From Heloderma charlesbogerti (lineage: Eukaryota > Chordata > Lepidosauria > Squamata > Helodermatidae), in assembly GCA_026122225.1 (NCBI GenBank), contig JANEZZ010000463.1, positions 496,001-560,000 on the forward strand: DNA of 64,000 bases, written 5' to 3'. Position numbers and translations under genes: made by a program. The notes beneath the pieces were generated by a model, which saw only the letters and a list, made by a program, of their open reading frames with translations, did no database searches and was not told where the DNA came from. Below, piece by piece: positions 12,051 to 22,756 of this stretch. Within the stretch, counting starts at the first letter, position 1; every line of letters starts with the position of its first letter.

Positions 12051-12248
12051 AGGAACATAGGAAACTGCCTTATAGCCGTCAGACCCTGGGTTCATCTAGC
12101 GCAGTATTGTTGACACTGACTAGCAGCAGTGGCTCTCCAGGATTTCAGGCAGGATTCTTTCTTAGCCCCCCCTGGAGATGCTGGGGATTGAACCTGGGAC
12201 CTTCTGCATGCCAAGCATGTACTCTACCACTGAGCCACAGCCCTTCCT
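12051..12248 (-). mobile_element. tRNA-derived SINE
   Basis: Read on the minus strand, a tRNA-like head comes first. It has a box A resembling GGCTCAGTGGTAGAG and a box B resembling GGTTCAATCCC, joined to a tRNA-unrelated body that ends in CTATGTTCCT. The plus-strand forms are CTCTACCACTGAGCC and GGGGATTGAACCT. A body follows the tRNA-like part and the sequence repeats at 23.9-24.7 and 55.0 kb, so this is a SINE and not a working tRNA gene. Confidence 0.8.
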
Positions 12249-12851
12249 ATTGCTGGATAATGGCAACGGACAAACAAAACAGCCCCAGTTTTGTTTCTCT
12301 GCAACCATGTGAACCCACTTTTCTCAAAGACTTGAGGAGAAGGAGAAAAACCAACCCTCTTGTCTGTTTGTATAAAGTCAAATACAGTTCAGAACTTCTC
12401 TTGCCCATGGAAGAGAATTCTCTTTAAGAATTTCCCAATGTATGCCCTGGGTGGAATAAAGAAGAGAAAGAAAGTAGTAGGGAGGAGCAAAGTGGGTGTG
12501 ATTGGGCTGCATGCACCAGCAACATAGCTCATTCATGACAAGCCAGAATTACCTGGAATTTTGGCTTCTCCCTGCATGCGAACACAGCGATTGGGTTACA
12601 GGGAGGTTTGTTACTTAAATGGGTTACAGTTCCATTACAGCTCAAAGTGAATTTTGTTTGTAAAATATGTCTATAGATGTTTAAGCTTTTTTATGCCTGA
12701 TCTTCTTCAAGTCTCAAACTGTTTACTCTGAAGCAGTTCTGAAATAAATGGGAATATTCTTGTGTATATGATTTGAAGATCACAGTTTTAGCATAATTAT
12801 GCCTGTTTTTCTGTACAGACCAGTACACAGTTCTCAAATGCTGTTTGAACC

Positions 12852-12875
12852 TGTGTGTGTTTGTGTGTGCGAGAG

Positions 12876-12916
<41 letters not shown>
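12852..12916. repeat. Compound (TG)n/(GA)n microsatellite
   Basis: A (TG)n run passes into about 40 bp of nearly pure (GA)n. A second purine-pyrimidine alternating tract, with CG steps, lies at about 12976-13012. The serine-leucine-rich open frame on the minus strand is produced only by this repeat. Confidence 0.95.
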
Positions 12917-12921
<5 letters not shown>

Positions 12922-13019
12922 CATTCATTTATTTATTAGGCAACCAAGTATAGGTTATAGCCAAAGGTGAGATATATGTGTGTGCGTGCATATGCGCGCA
13001 CACACACACACAGAGTATA

Positions 13020-14665
13020 CGTGAACTTTTGGTTTTGTACTTGTAAACTTGTACTTTTCGGGGCAAAAGGTTTCTGTGCTCTTGTGATAAGAAATGCAGT
13101 GTTTCTGCTTGGTTTTCACTGTTATTCAACATGGAGAGTACTTTTTCTTTTTTGCAAGATTTTCCTCTGGGAAAAATGGGTTTATGCAGATGTACACACA
13201 AATCAAGAGAACTTTTGACAAAAAACAGACTAGTTTGTACATTCCATCTGTCTTCCAACTGGTCCTGGAGAAGTTTAATTTTTTGTGTAGTACTCCAAGA
13301 AGAGGAAAGAAATATGCTGTAACTGTTCTGCAATCTTCTGCCACTTGATTGGAAATGCATAGCATTTTGTACGCAAACTAGAGAGATTCTCTTGATGCTT
13401 TCTTGCCAGACTAACACTTAGGAGTCTTAGGAATTCACTGTGTCCGTGGAATACAATTGTTGAAACCATTGTATTTGTTAAGATTTTTTTCCTACCCTCA
13501 CGCATCCTTGCTCCCAGTTTACTTCTCTCTTGGTGAACTGCATATTTCACTTTAATCCAGAGGAATGTAACAACATCAAAATTCATTCTCCCACAAATGA
13601 TTTGTCTTTTGTGAGATTAAACAATATCCCCATTGATGGCTGGGAGAATGAAACTCAAAAGCCATACTAGAGTTAAGGATGGGAAGCGTCCTATAGAATA
13701 ACTGTGTGTGTGTGTTTGTAACGGCTGAGAATGAACAATGTCAAGCTCCTTGTTAATAGTCTGGGAACATAAAGCCATGTCACGTTTTTTAAAAGAAAAA
13801 GGATCCACCAGGGTCACAGCCATTTAATTTAAATTCCAGACTTTAGGTTTGGTAGGACTACTTATTATGGACAAAGAAAACAAATACTGATTTTTTCAAG
13901 CATTGACAGAGCAATATATGCAGGCTTGGTTATGTTGACCTTTTCTAATAAGAATTCTGCTTGATTCAAATGTACTGATATGTGCTGTGCCCCATTTTAT
14001 TCCATGTCTGAAAGGTGATGTCGAACACTAATATGTGAAAATGTATTGGAGGTTTGTACATAGAGTAAAAACGTTCTTTATTCTGAATCAGCTATTTTTT
14101 TTCAGGCTTATTTGCACATAACTAAAATTGTTGCGCAGACCCTGAGGTAATAGCAAGTGGGTGGAAAAGTTGCATTGAATTTCTCCCAGTGGAGAGTTGA
14201 TAGCTCCCCCAGCTTCCTGTCCACCTTAGTTACTGTCCATGATAATATTTCATGTGCTGACATTAGTGGCAAGTGAAAGGGCCTGGAGCTGTTTCTTTAA
14301 TTTTTGTTCAGTTTTACCCTTCAGTTGTGTAAACAAATAAAAATGTTGAAATCCATTAAGATCTTATAATTGCCATATAAGCAATAATGTAAGCAAGCCC
14401 TGAGGTTAATATGATGATTTTAATAGACTAGGTTACTGAAGGATTAGGCCTGTTTAAAAATCTGAGAGGAAATTATTGATACAGGTTCAAATAGTTTATT
14501 TGGCTAATTGTAATCCAGAGACCAAATTAGCTGAAGGCAAACCCATCTGGGTCACATTAACAGTATGAATGGAACCAGTTCTATAGAACTGACAGTGAAA
14601 AGCCATAAAAGGCCCCCAAGCCAGAAGTCTCTTATCTGTGGTATGCAGTTTTACAGTTTGTTTGG
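13020..14665. other. No recognised feature
   Basis: AT-rich sequence with several overlapping open frames of 60-160 codons on both strands. None has recognisable domains, codon bias or splice context that would support an exon. The frame at 12929-13417 (minus) is the longest, but it runs through the CA repeat and is rejected. Confidence 0.4.
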
Positions 14666-14669
14666 ACGC

Positions 14670-14987
14670 TCAAATGAACTACCCTGGCATATTTGAGCCA
14701 CAGTAGGCTGTGATGCATGCCGGTGGCCATTTTGAATATTTAAGACGCAATCGCAGCTTGTTGTGTTATCCGATCCTGGCAGGGATGGGTTGTACAAAGG
14801 TTAAACAACCTTCTTATGCAGGGTTGTTTAACCCTTGCACAACCCGCTGCCACTGGGTTTGGGTGATACAAGTCACAGTCATGGCTTGAATTTTCAGGAT
14901 GGCGTCCACGGGCACCGCAGCTCATCATGGCTAAAATACACCACGACAAGCCACAGCAATCATGCAAACCTGGTCTTAGAGTAAACC
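14670..14987. repeat. Large decayed palindrome, arms about 145 bp
   Basis: The centre is at about 14811-14821. GGTTAAACAACC on the left is matched exactly by GGTTGTTTAACC on the right. Moving outward, GGGTTGTAC pairs with GCACAACCC, then TTGTGTTATCC with GGTGATACAAG, and weaker matches continue to the edges. The arms have diverged by many substitutions. A foldback non-autonomous DNA transposon is the simplest reading. Confidence 0.65.
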
Positions 14988-15120
14988 TCACAGGTTTAGT
15001 TGAATATCCTTAATCTACTTCCCAGCACCTCCCTCCTCTGACCTGGGATAAAAGTACAAGGGGGGTCTTCTTTTGATATAAGGACATTCTGCTCAGGTAG
15101 CCTATCATAACTTTCTCCTG

Positions 15121-15538
15121 CTCTCAGTTAGGGTGGTCATGTGTTCTTTTTTTTTTTTTTACCAAGGACAGTCCTCTATTTGAAGGGCTGCAGACAACCG
15201 TCCTCTGTTTTGAGGGTGTTCTCTGTTTGAAAGGCTGTCCAGTCCAAGTCCTGTGTAAAGATCAAGGACCATCTGAATGAAAAGTTGGGCCTTGCATTTA
15301 CCCCTCAAAGACAGCTGTACAGCAGTCTGAGCAAAGCACACAGGTCACCTGGTTATAGTCTTCCACACTATGGTGAGATGTACTGTATTTCTATTTAAAT
15401 TATAATAATTATTTCTGAACTTGAATCTACGTATAAATATTAGCACACCCAAACTTTATGCAAATTGATGCCCTCTTGTCTTTTGGGGATACATTTCCTC
15501 TTTTTTGGCAATTCATAAGTAGCCACCCTCCTCTCAGT
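15121..15538. mobile_element. Non-autonomous hAT-like transposon (family B), complete
   Basis: A 402-bp element (15129-15530) starts TAGGGTGG and ends CCACCCTC, flanked by exact 8-bp copies of CTCTCAGT. Ends of the YARNG type with an 8-bp duplication fit hAT. The interior contains poly-T and repeated TCCTCT(A/G)TTTGA words but no transposase. A second copy lies at 61.56-62.84 kb and shares the phrases TTCCACACTATGGTGAGATG and TTTCCTCTTTTTTGG. Confidence 0.82.
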
Positions 15539-15938
15539 TAATGAGCCAAACTCTTGGTGGCAATGCTAAGTTCAAAACTACTTGCTTTTACTGCTTCCTT
15601 GTATTTCTCTGAACTTCTGTAACTAATTTAATAATAAAATGTTGTATTTTAAAACACTCATAAATTAACTGTTTTCTTCTTAGAAGCACATATGATCAAC
15701 TAGTGGCTTTCACTTCCAAAAGGTATGTTCTTTATTCCTGGCCTATATTGGCCAGGCTTCAACTTCTTAGCTGTTGCATTTGGGGTGGGTGGTGGGTGGG
15801 ATGCCTTTGTCTGTTGGATTAAGACATGGGAGATCTTTCCCTCATGTGCATACCTCAGACACCCACTTCTCACTCTCCATTTGATAAACTGCTGTGATGA
15901 AGCCATCTTGTTTTTAGACAAAGCCGACTCTCTTAGGC

Positions 15939-15990
15939 CACAATCCTATGCATGTTTAGACAGAAGAAAGTCCTACATTCCCAATATTCC
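15939..15990. repeat. Partial CAATCCTAT-family short repeat
   Basis: ACAATCCTATGCATGTTTA matches the left half of the short palindromic family. The right half is lost. Confidence 0.5.
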
Positions 15991-16569
15991 CCAGCCAGCC
16001 AGTCGCACAGCTATGTTTTTTTCTGTGAGACTTGTAGAAGCATGGATTTAAAACCATCTGAATAGGGGCATTTGGATCATTTCAAGCAAAGATAAACATT
16101 CATTGGTGTATTTCTGGCCACTTTTCTAATAGAAACTTTCCATATAAATATTTGCAGATGGATAGGCACTACAATCCCTCAAGGCCTTGTATTCTTGAAA
16201 GATAGTTAGCAGAGCAACAACCTCTTGACTATAGATTTTTTTTAGCATGCTGTAGATACAGTAATCACCATAAAATGACTCTCCCGCCTATCTTTGACTG
16301 CATCTTCAATCTAACCTTTAAATGTATGGTGTCCAACTTGGATTTCTGAACTTTTCCTCCCCCACCTAGGCCAGGAAAACAAGCAAGTACAACTATGGGC
16401 AACATGCTTTGTGACCTGTTTGGAACCCCAGTACTTTTTCCATCCCACAGAAGTTCATTAGAGTCTTGATATTCCCTGTTAGTACCTTTTTAATTTGCAA
16501 AGTGCTTGTCACTTATTCAGTCTGTGTTGCCAACTGAGGTTTTCCTGTATGAACTTGCTCACTTGTTAA

Positions 16570-16742
16570 TATCTTCTTCGAAGGCCCTTCTCTGAGTGCT
16601 TCTGCAATTTGAGGTTCAATGGGTGGCTACTGGGCAAAAGGCCTTTTTTGTGGTAGCCCCCAAATTGTGAAATTCCCCAGTTCTAAGTTATGTTTCCAGA
16701 CACCATTATTGTCTTTCAGGCACCTTGCAAAGGTGTTGTCTT
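16570..16742 (+). pseudogene. Old L2-type LINE ORF2 C-terminal remnant
   Basis: A conceptual plus-strand reading gives pieces like KAFFVVAPK-stop-NSP, which match the usual L2 C-terminal phrase (A/R)AFSVVAP.LWNSLP, followed by a decayed 'F.HLAK'. It carries stops. It lies immediately beside the minus-strand L2 that starts at about 16752, which probably inserted into or next to it. Confidence 0.5.
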
Positions 16743-16875
16743 ATTCTCTTATTAATTGATTAATTAATTTTATTAATCGCCCATCTGGCTGGTCACCCAG
16801 CCACTCTGGGCGATGTACAACAACAAAACAGTTAAAACAATAAAATTCTACATTAAAAACATCATAAAAAATACC

Positions 16876-17316
16876 CTAACCCACCCCAAATGCCTGCCTG
16901 AACAACCATGTTTTTAATGCGTGGCGGAAGCTCATAAAAGAGGGAGCATGGCGGAGTTCCCTAGGGAGGGAGTTCCACAGAGTGGGAGCCACCACAGAGA
17001 AGGCCCTCTCCCTCGTCCTCACCAGCCTAGCTGTCCTGGCTGATGGGACAGAGAGAAGGCCATCCGAGGCTGATCTTGTTAAGCGGCCTGTCTGGTGTTG
17101 CTGGAGGCGCTCCTGAAGATAGGCTGGGCCGGAACCATGTAGGGTTTTAAAGGTCAAAACCAACACCTTGAATTTGGCTCGGAAAACAACTGGTAACCAG
17201 TGCAGCTCCTTCAGCATTGGAGTGATGCGATCTAACCAGTGGCTGCCTGTAATCAGGTGAGCCGCCACGCTCTGTACCAGCTGCAGCTTCTGAACCGTCT
17301 TCAAGGGAAACCCCAC
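16876..17316 (-). pseudogene. L2 ORF2 C-terminal part, displaced by the frameshift
   Basis: This 146-codon open frame is the continuation of the L2 protein after the 17-bp duplication. It has KLQLVQSVAAHLITG, HWLPVVF and the terminal FSVVAPTLWNSLPRELRHA, then F..ALKTWLF. Its methionine start is an accident. It is not an independent gene. Confidence 0.85.
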
Positions 17317-19082
17317 GTAGAGCGCATTATAGTGTAGAGCGCATTATAGTAGTCTAAACGAGAGGAGACCAGGGCATGTACTACTGATGGGAGCAGATGG
17401 TCGGGAAGGAAGGGGTGCAGCCGCCGTATCAGATGGAGCTGGTACAGCGCTGTCCGGCTCACAGCTGACACCTGAGCCTCCATGGACAGCTGGGAGTCTA
17501 AAATGACCCCCAGGCTGTGGACCTGGTCTTCCAAGGGTAGCCGTACCCCATTCAACAACAGGTCAGCATCCCCCAGCCTCCTCTTGTCTCCCACCAAAAA
17601 TACCTTGGTCTTGTCAGGGTTCAGCTTCAGCTTATTCCTCCCCATCCAGCCACTCACCGTCTCCAGACATTTGGAAAGGGATTCTACGGCCAACCTTGGT
17701 GAAGATTTGAACAAGAGGTAGAGCTGCATGTCATCCGCATATTGATGACACCGCACCCCAAACCTCCTGACGATAGCCCCCAGTGGCTTCACATAGATGT
17801 TAAATAGCATTGGGGAGAGGATGGAACCCTGTGGCACCCCACAAGCGAGTGGCCATGGGTCCGAAACCTCCTCTCCCAGTGCTACCCTCTGGTACCTGCC
17901 GGAGAGGAAGGACCGGAACCATCGCAATACGGTGTCTCCAATGCCCAACCCCTCCAGGCAGTCCAGGAGGATACCGTGATCAACGGTATCAAAAGCTGCT
18001 GAGAGGTCGAGGAGAAGAAGGAAGGAGCATTCACCCCTATCCAGAGCCCTCCTCATATCATCCACCAAGGCGACCAAGGCCGTTTCTGTCCCATGGCCAG
18101 GCCTGAAGCCCGACTGAAATGGATCTAGATAATCGGCTTCTTCTAAGTGTGCCCTCAACTGCATCACCACCTCCCGCTCAATCACCTTGCCCAAAAATGA
18201 CAGATTCGAGACTGGGTGAAAGTTGTTCAGAATTTGGGGATCCAAGGAGGGCTTCTTTAAGAGTGGTCTTATCACTGCCTCCTTGAGAGCTGATGGCATC
18301 ACTCTCTCCTCAAGGGAGGCGTTCACCACCGCCCTGATCCCCTCACCCAATCTCTCTCTGCAGTCCATAATGAGCCAAGATGGGCAAGGATCAAGTAAGC
18401 AGGTGGTCGGGCTTACAAATGAAAGCACCTTGTCCACTTCATCAGAAGGAAGAAGCTGGAACCGATCCCACAAAACCGGTTTGCCACAGGCCGCCTCTTG
18501 CTCACTAACTGTATCCACAGCGCACGGAATAACACTCCTAATCCGATCAATTTTGTCCGCAAAGTGCCTTGCCAAGGCCTCACAGGAGGCCTTAGAATCC
18601 TCCAGCGGTTCCGGAGCCACAGGACCGACCAGGCTCTGGACCACTTGGAACAGCCTCCTGGGACAGCACTCTGCGGATGTGATAGAGGCAGCATAATATT
18701 CCTTTTTTGCTGCCTTCACCGCCATAGCTGAAGATACAGCTCTAGCCCGTGTCTGATCGTCTTTGGAGCGAGACTTCCGCCACTGGTGCTCTAGCTGTCT
18801 CACTTCCTGTTTCAGAGCTCGTAACTGCGGATTGAACCATGGTGCAGTCCGAGCCCTGTTCAGGGGGAGAGGGCATTTCGGAGCCACCCAATCTAATGCC
18901 CCAGTGATTGCGGCATTCCACTGACCCACCAGGGTCTCGACCGAGTGGTTGTTGGCATGCTCCAGAGAATCCCCAAGTGCGTTCAGGAATCCATTCAGAT
19001 CCATAAGACACCTGGGGCGGACCATTTTAATGGGTCCTCCACCCCTGCGGAGGGGTTGTGGAACCAAGAAGTCCACCGTCAC
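17301..19082 (-). pseudogene. L2 ORF2 reverse transcriptase, frame broken by a 17-bp duplication
   Basis: This 593-codon frame holds the reverse transcriptase. A FHPVSNLSFLGKVIER region lies at about residues 288-303, the catalytic LLDLSAAFDTVDH at 357-369, GVPQGSILSP at 415-424 and YADD at 448-451, followed by KLKLNPDKTKV. The reverse transcriptase would copy the element RNA at a nicked target site. The frame ends early because 17317-17333 is exactly duplicated at 17334-17350 (GTAGAGCGCATTATAGT). The normal sequence would read through RLDYYNALY into GFPLKTVQKLQL. The rest of the protein continues intact in another frame at 16876-17316 (minus), with HWLPVVFRAKFKVL and FSVVAPTLWNSLPREL. Apart from the 5' truncation, this duplication is the only break I see, so the copy is fairly young. 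Confidence 0.88.
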
Positions 19083-19160
19083 CAGATAGTGATCTGACTA
19101 TGACAAGAGGGTGGTGGATATACCCCCGACTTCCAGATCACTCTCCACTTTTCCAGAAAC

Positions 19161-19514
19161 AAACAGTCTTGAACTTCTAATGACATCGTATGGCTTTTAT
19201 AGTTTGTTTCTCTCATGGGTCCTGGAGATTTCTTAAAAGCATATTAAGGAGCTCTTTAATGAGAAGACCAGTAATTATAGAGAAGTTTCGCACCACTGTT
19301 AATCTTGCTGCTGAGAGTGTACTCTCAGTTCCACAAGGGCGATGGCCCATTTCCTGTGTTAATTGAGAACACCCAGGACCTGTCTGCAGGAAATCCTAGG
19401 CAGTGAAGTCACTGTGAAAAGAGTTCCTTAAAGGCAGGAAGTTAAAAAACAACAACAACCACTGGCCTAGGGGACAGGTTGGGGACATTATGGTCAATGG
19501 ATGGTTTTTATATA
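19161..19514. other. No recognised feature
   Basis: Right flank of the L2 copy. Only a short (AAC)n-like stretch near 19446-19460 stands out. Confidence 0.4.
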
Positions 19515-19674
19515 CGCTAGCAATTCCTTCCCCACCCTGTTGCCACCAGATGTGTTGGACTGCAACCCCCATCATCCCAAGCCAGTATGGTCAATAATCT
19601 TGCTGGCTGGGGATGATGGGAATTATAGTCCACCCTGTCTGGAGGACACCAGGTTGGGGAAGGCTGCACTAGCA
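19515..19674. mobile_element. Foldback hAT-like element (family C), complete
   Basis: The 144-bp element (19523-19666) folds on itself. CCAGATGTGTTGGACTGCA and CCCCATCATCCC on the left pair with GGGGATGATGGGAATTATAG and TGTCTGGAGG on the right, and the ends are CCTTCCCCACC and GGTTGGGGAAGG. The flanks are CGCTAGCA and CACTAGCA, an 8-bp duplication with one mismatch. It has no coding capacity. Confidence 0.75.
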
Positions 19675-20756
19675 AATGAGCATCATTGTGATGGCTGGAG
19701 AGAGGGCTTATATATTGAAAGGTCTCTTTGCATTACTTGCTAAGGGCATAATCTTATGGACTGTGCCCTCACCTCTCAGAAGCCTGCAAACTTGGGGGCT
19801 TTCAAGATTTCTATGCCCTGCCGGGCTGAAGCCAGCAGGTCAGAAGGAACGACGCAGGCCGTCTTTGCCTCCCTGTCCTCCAATCTCCTGTATTTTCCCT
19901 AGATGGACTTTTCAGCCAGTCTAGTGAGGGTGCTTTGGAGGGGCGGGGGGAAGGAGGCTGGAAGAAGCGCAGGATAATTCGTATCCTGGACTTTCCAGTC
20001 TCCTCCCCTCCCTTCCTACCAGAACGCCCCCTTTCCTTTTTGTCCAAAGTTGCTTCTCTGACCTGGGAGAAGCAGCTGGCGCAGTTCTTTCCTCACTGGC
20101 TGCAAGGGGGAGGGGTCTGGGCTCAGATCTCTGACTCCCCCTTCTGAGGTTGCTATCTCTGACCTCAGAGAGGTTTTCCGAGCCATCCTATGGTCTGTGG
20201 GACACTCGCCCAGGGACCATAGGATTAATCTCTAAGACTACTTGCCACTGTACTCCATATTGTTTAAGGTAAATATATGTGTTTATTGTTCCATAACATG
20301 TACATGCCGTATGCATGTAAGAGAAGAAGCATATGCGCCCGTGTCACATGCCATAGATATATGTGGAGTAGCTATTAATCTTTACCTGTATGAAACAACC
20401 CTAAGGGTAAAACCGTTTGGACTCCCTATGCTTTTCCCTCCTGGAAAAACAGCTACGGGTGGGGTGGAGGGGCTTATGTGGATTGGGGCCATGCATCCCA
20501 GCCCAAGTCCAAAGCACATGCACACCCCCATGGCTGCTTTTTCAGAAAGAAAAACACATAGGGAGTGCCAAACATGGAGCTTTCACATCTAGTTTTACTC
20601 TAAGTTTCTAGCTCTTATGGCTCCATGGAGCATGGAAAGCATGGCAGAAACCTGTGGTAAACAGAAGCAGCTTGGCGTTAAACTATCTGTTCTGAGATAC
20701 AGTTTGTTTCTTTTTCTGAGCCCATTTTGGGAAGGGCTCACTGAAAGTTTTCCACA
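19675..20756. other. No recognised gene; one short inverted repeat
   Basis: No repeat or coding motif was recognised. A short inverted pair, ATCCTATGGTC / GACCATAGGAT, lies at about 20188-20224 and may be a relic of the short palindromic families. Confidence 0.4.
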
Positions 20757-20968
20757 TTTAAGAGCCATGCTGGATCAGACCAAGGGTCCATCTACTCCAG
20801 CATTCTGTTCACACAGGGCCAACCAGCTGTTGACCAGGAACCCACAAGCAGGGCGTGAGTGCAACAGCACCCTCCCACCCATGTTCCCCAGCAACTGCTG
20901 TACATAGGCTCACTGTCTCTGATACTGGAGGTAGCACATAGCCATCAAGACCATGATGGCTTTGAGGC
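20757..20968 (-). mobile_element. CR1-like LINE, 3' UTR end
   Basis: This is the reverse complement of the CR1-like terminus: TTAAGAGCCATGCTGGATC, GACCAAGGGTCCATCTA, CACCCTCCCACCCATG, TGATACTGGAGGTAGCA. The 3' end is at the left. It is 5'-truncated and non-coding. Confidence 0.8.
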
Positions 20969-21002
20969 GAACCATCCCATTAGCAAGGCACTGTACAATG
21001 AC

Positions 21003-21080
21003 TTGTATCCAATGTTAGTCTAACTTAAGCCCCATTCATTTCAATGGGTCTACTCTAAGTAGGACTAACATTGGATACAA
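21003..21080. repeat. 78-bp palindromic element with 18-bp perfect ends
   Basis: The left end TTGTATCCAATGTTAGTC (21003-21020) is the exact reverse complement of 21063-21080. The centre holds CATTTCAATGGG. It is related in design to the CAATCCTAT family but has its own ends. A small non-autonomous DNA element is likely. Confidence 0.7.
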
Positions 21081-21297
21081 CCCAGTGAATGCTGCTTGAA
21101 ATCCAGGTGTCTTGTTCGTTAAAAGACTATGCATATGTTGCTAACTACATATAACTAAATAATGCAGGTTAACTATGACAGTTCATGGTTAAATCTTTAC
21201 TTAAAGATTAAATTAAATCTTTAATTGGTAAATCTTGGTAAATCTTTACTTAAAGTATTGATTCTTGGAAACTGGCATTTATTGGAATAAGGGGCGT

Positions 21298-21410
21298 TTG
21301 GTGTATGTATGTATGTATGTATTAATTACATTTCTTGGCCGCCTATCAGGACAGAAGGCCTCCTAAAGTGGCTTTCAGCAATAAAACTGTATGACTGCAG
21401 GCACTATTTG
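21298..21410 (-). mobile_element. L2-type 3' tail with (GTAT)n
   Basis: A (GTAT)n run at about 21301-21322, followed by ATTAATTACATTTC and a 'GGCCGCCTATCAGG' phrase, matches the reverse complement of an L2 3' end. It is only about 110 bp long. Confidence 0.5.
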
Positions 21411-22226
21411 GAGCAGGCAAAGAGGAGAATATATCAAGCAGAGTTCAGCCTGTTTTCCTAAAAGCATTTATTGTGAGCTTTTTCCCCTCCACTCAGGTCT
21501 GCTTACAATTTAGATAAGCTACCTGATACTTGATGCTATAGCAGGATGAAATCTTCGGGGGGGTGGGGTGTGTGTGTTTGAATATTAATGTTCCCATGTA
21601 TGCTGTAGTTATTGTGCTTTGTTTGCTCTTTGTGGATTCAGGTTATTAAAATGATACCAGCTGTATAGCTGTATTGCATGATTCGGTGGCTGGAACGCAG
21701 ATAACACTTGGATTATTGGGTGCGACGTATTGACATTATCTATTCAGCAAGATCAGGTATCCGATGTGAATTTTTGTGGAAGTGTCTGTGTAGATTTTGT
21801 AAGATGAGAATAAGTTCCCCTGCCAGTGGCACCTCCTAGGTAATCAGGCCGAATGTGTGGTGCTTACCTTCTGCTTTATCATGGTGCGCTCCACTGGAGC
21901 ATAATGAGCATGTATATTGGAAATTGTTCATTGCATGAACAATGAGGGGAAAGAGATAATTGTGGGTGGATTCAGGAGCTGGAGACTAACTAAACTGGGT
22001 GATCTTAGTTTCTTTTTAGGGTGTGGAAGGACTGAACCGTATGAAAACAGCTATTTGTTTTATTTTGGCTTTCTTTTTTCACTATGCGTGGCAGAGGATT
22101 TTGGCAACCGGGTTAGATTTTTTTGTTTTTATATTAATGATGATATTCTCTTTTTCAGCATAACTATACAACAGTACAACATTATCACAAGCAACATACA
22201 TGAGCATCATCTAATTTATTGCTTAA
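21411..22226. other. No recognised feature
   Basis: No repeat or gene identified. A plus-strand open frame (21917-22282) has a hydrophobic stretch but no family match that I recognise, and it runs into the candidate Helitron, so it is probably chance. Confidence 0.4.
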
Positions 22227-22756
22227 CTAGCAAACTGAGTTTGCTTGTTTCCAACCTTTGCACAAGTTGGAATAGTCATTAATTTGATACAGCAAAGCTT
22301 TCAAGCAAACATATGCAGCTCTCAGAATTGGTCCTATTTGAGTGAAGCCATGGCTGCTGGCACTGCTAAGGATGGCTTCTGCCATGGTGCACCCCTATAG
22401 CCTCCTGAGTTGAATGTCAACTCCATTCCCTTGAGGGGGCTCTGCTCTACAGCAGTGGGGAGGATGAGGCCATATAAGTCTGCCTTGACGACTTCCAGCT
22501 GGCTGCAAAGTTATGTGCTGGTTAGGCAAGTCTACCACCTAGTGACTCAAGATGGTACTGCAGACTTAACACTAACATAACAAATAGGCACATTTGCATT
22601 AATTAAAATTAATTAATACATTTTAAAAAACTAAATAACCCCAAGTTGCGTACCCTAAAGGGCCCTGTAGTATGTTAAATTTCGGGTGTCTAGATTTCAC
22701 AGTCTTGGAGCTATGGTGCTTACAGACAGACAGACCCCCTTTTTTATTATATATGA
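22227..22756 (-). mobile_element. Candidate non-autonomous Helitron
   Basis: On the minus strand the segment would start TCATATATAATAAAAAAG, a typical TC..TATATA Helitron 5' end, and end in CTAG. The plus-strand flanks are A on the left (before CTAG at 22227) and T on the right (22757), as expected for A|T insertion. Near the 3' end GCAAAC and GTTTGC form a small hairpin, although it sits closer to CTAG than is usual. A CAGACAGACAGA tract lies near the 5' end. There is no coding sequence. Confidence 0.4.

Larger units (their letters stand above)
16752..19160 (-). mobile_element. L2-type LINE, 5'-truncated, long RT frame
   Basis: This minus-strand non-LTR retrotransposon keeps 2.4 kb. Its 3' end is on the left, with a TTAATTAA-rich tail and the conserved 3' UTR phrase (plus strand) GGCTGGTCACCCAGCC. 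The coding part runs rightward to about 19.16 kb and stops inside the endonuclease: the SDHYLVTVDF motif is still readable just upstream of the first methionine. Family features are an APE-type endonuclease, a reverse transcriptase and a C-terminal region of the L2/CR1 group. No certain target duplication was found. The element would be immobile because it lacks the 5' end and its frame is broken at 17.3 kb. Confidence 0.85.

Noticed and set aside
12051..12248. tRNA gene
   Set aside because: The box A and box B words belong to a multi-copy SINE with a long non-tRNA body and degraded cloverleaf; not a functional tRNA.
12691..12924. Serine/leucine-rich small protein
   Set aside because: Generated by the (GA)n/(TG)n microsatellite.
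12929..13417. 162-codon minus-strand frame as a possible exon
   Set aside because: Overlaps another frame of similar length on the plus strand, runs through a CA repeat and shows no recognised domain.
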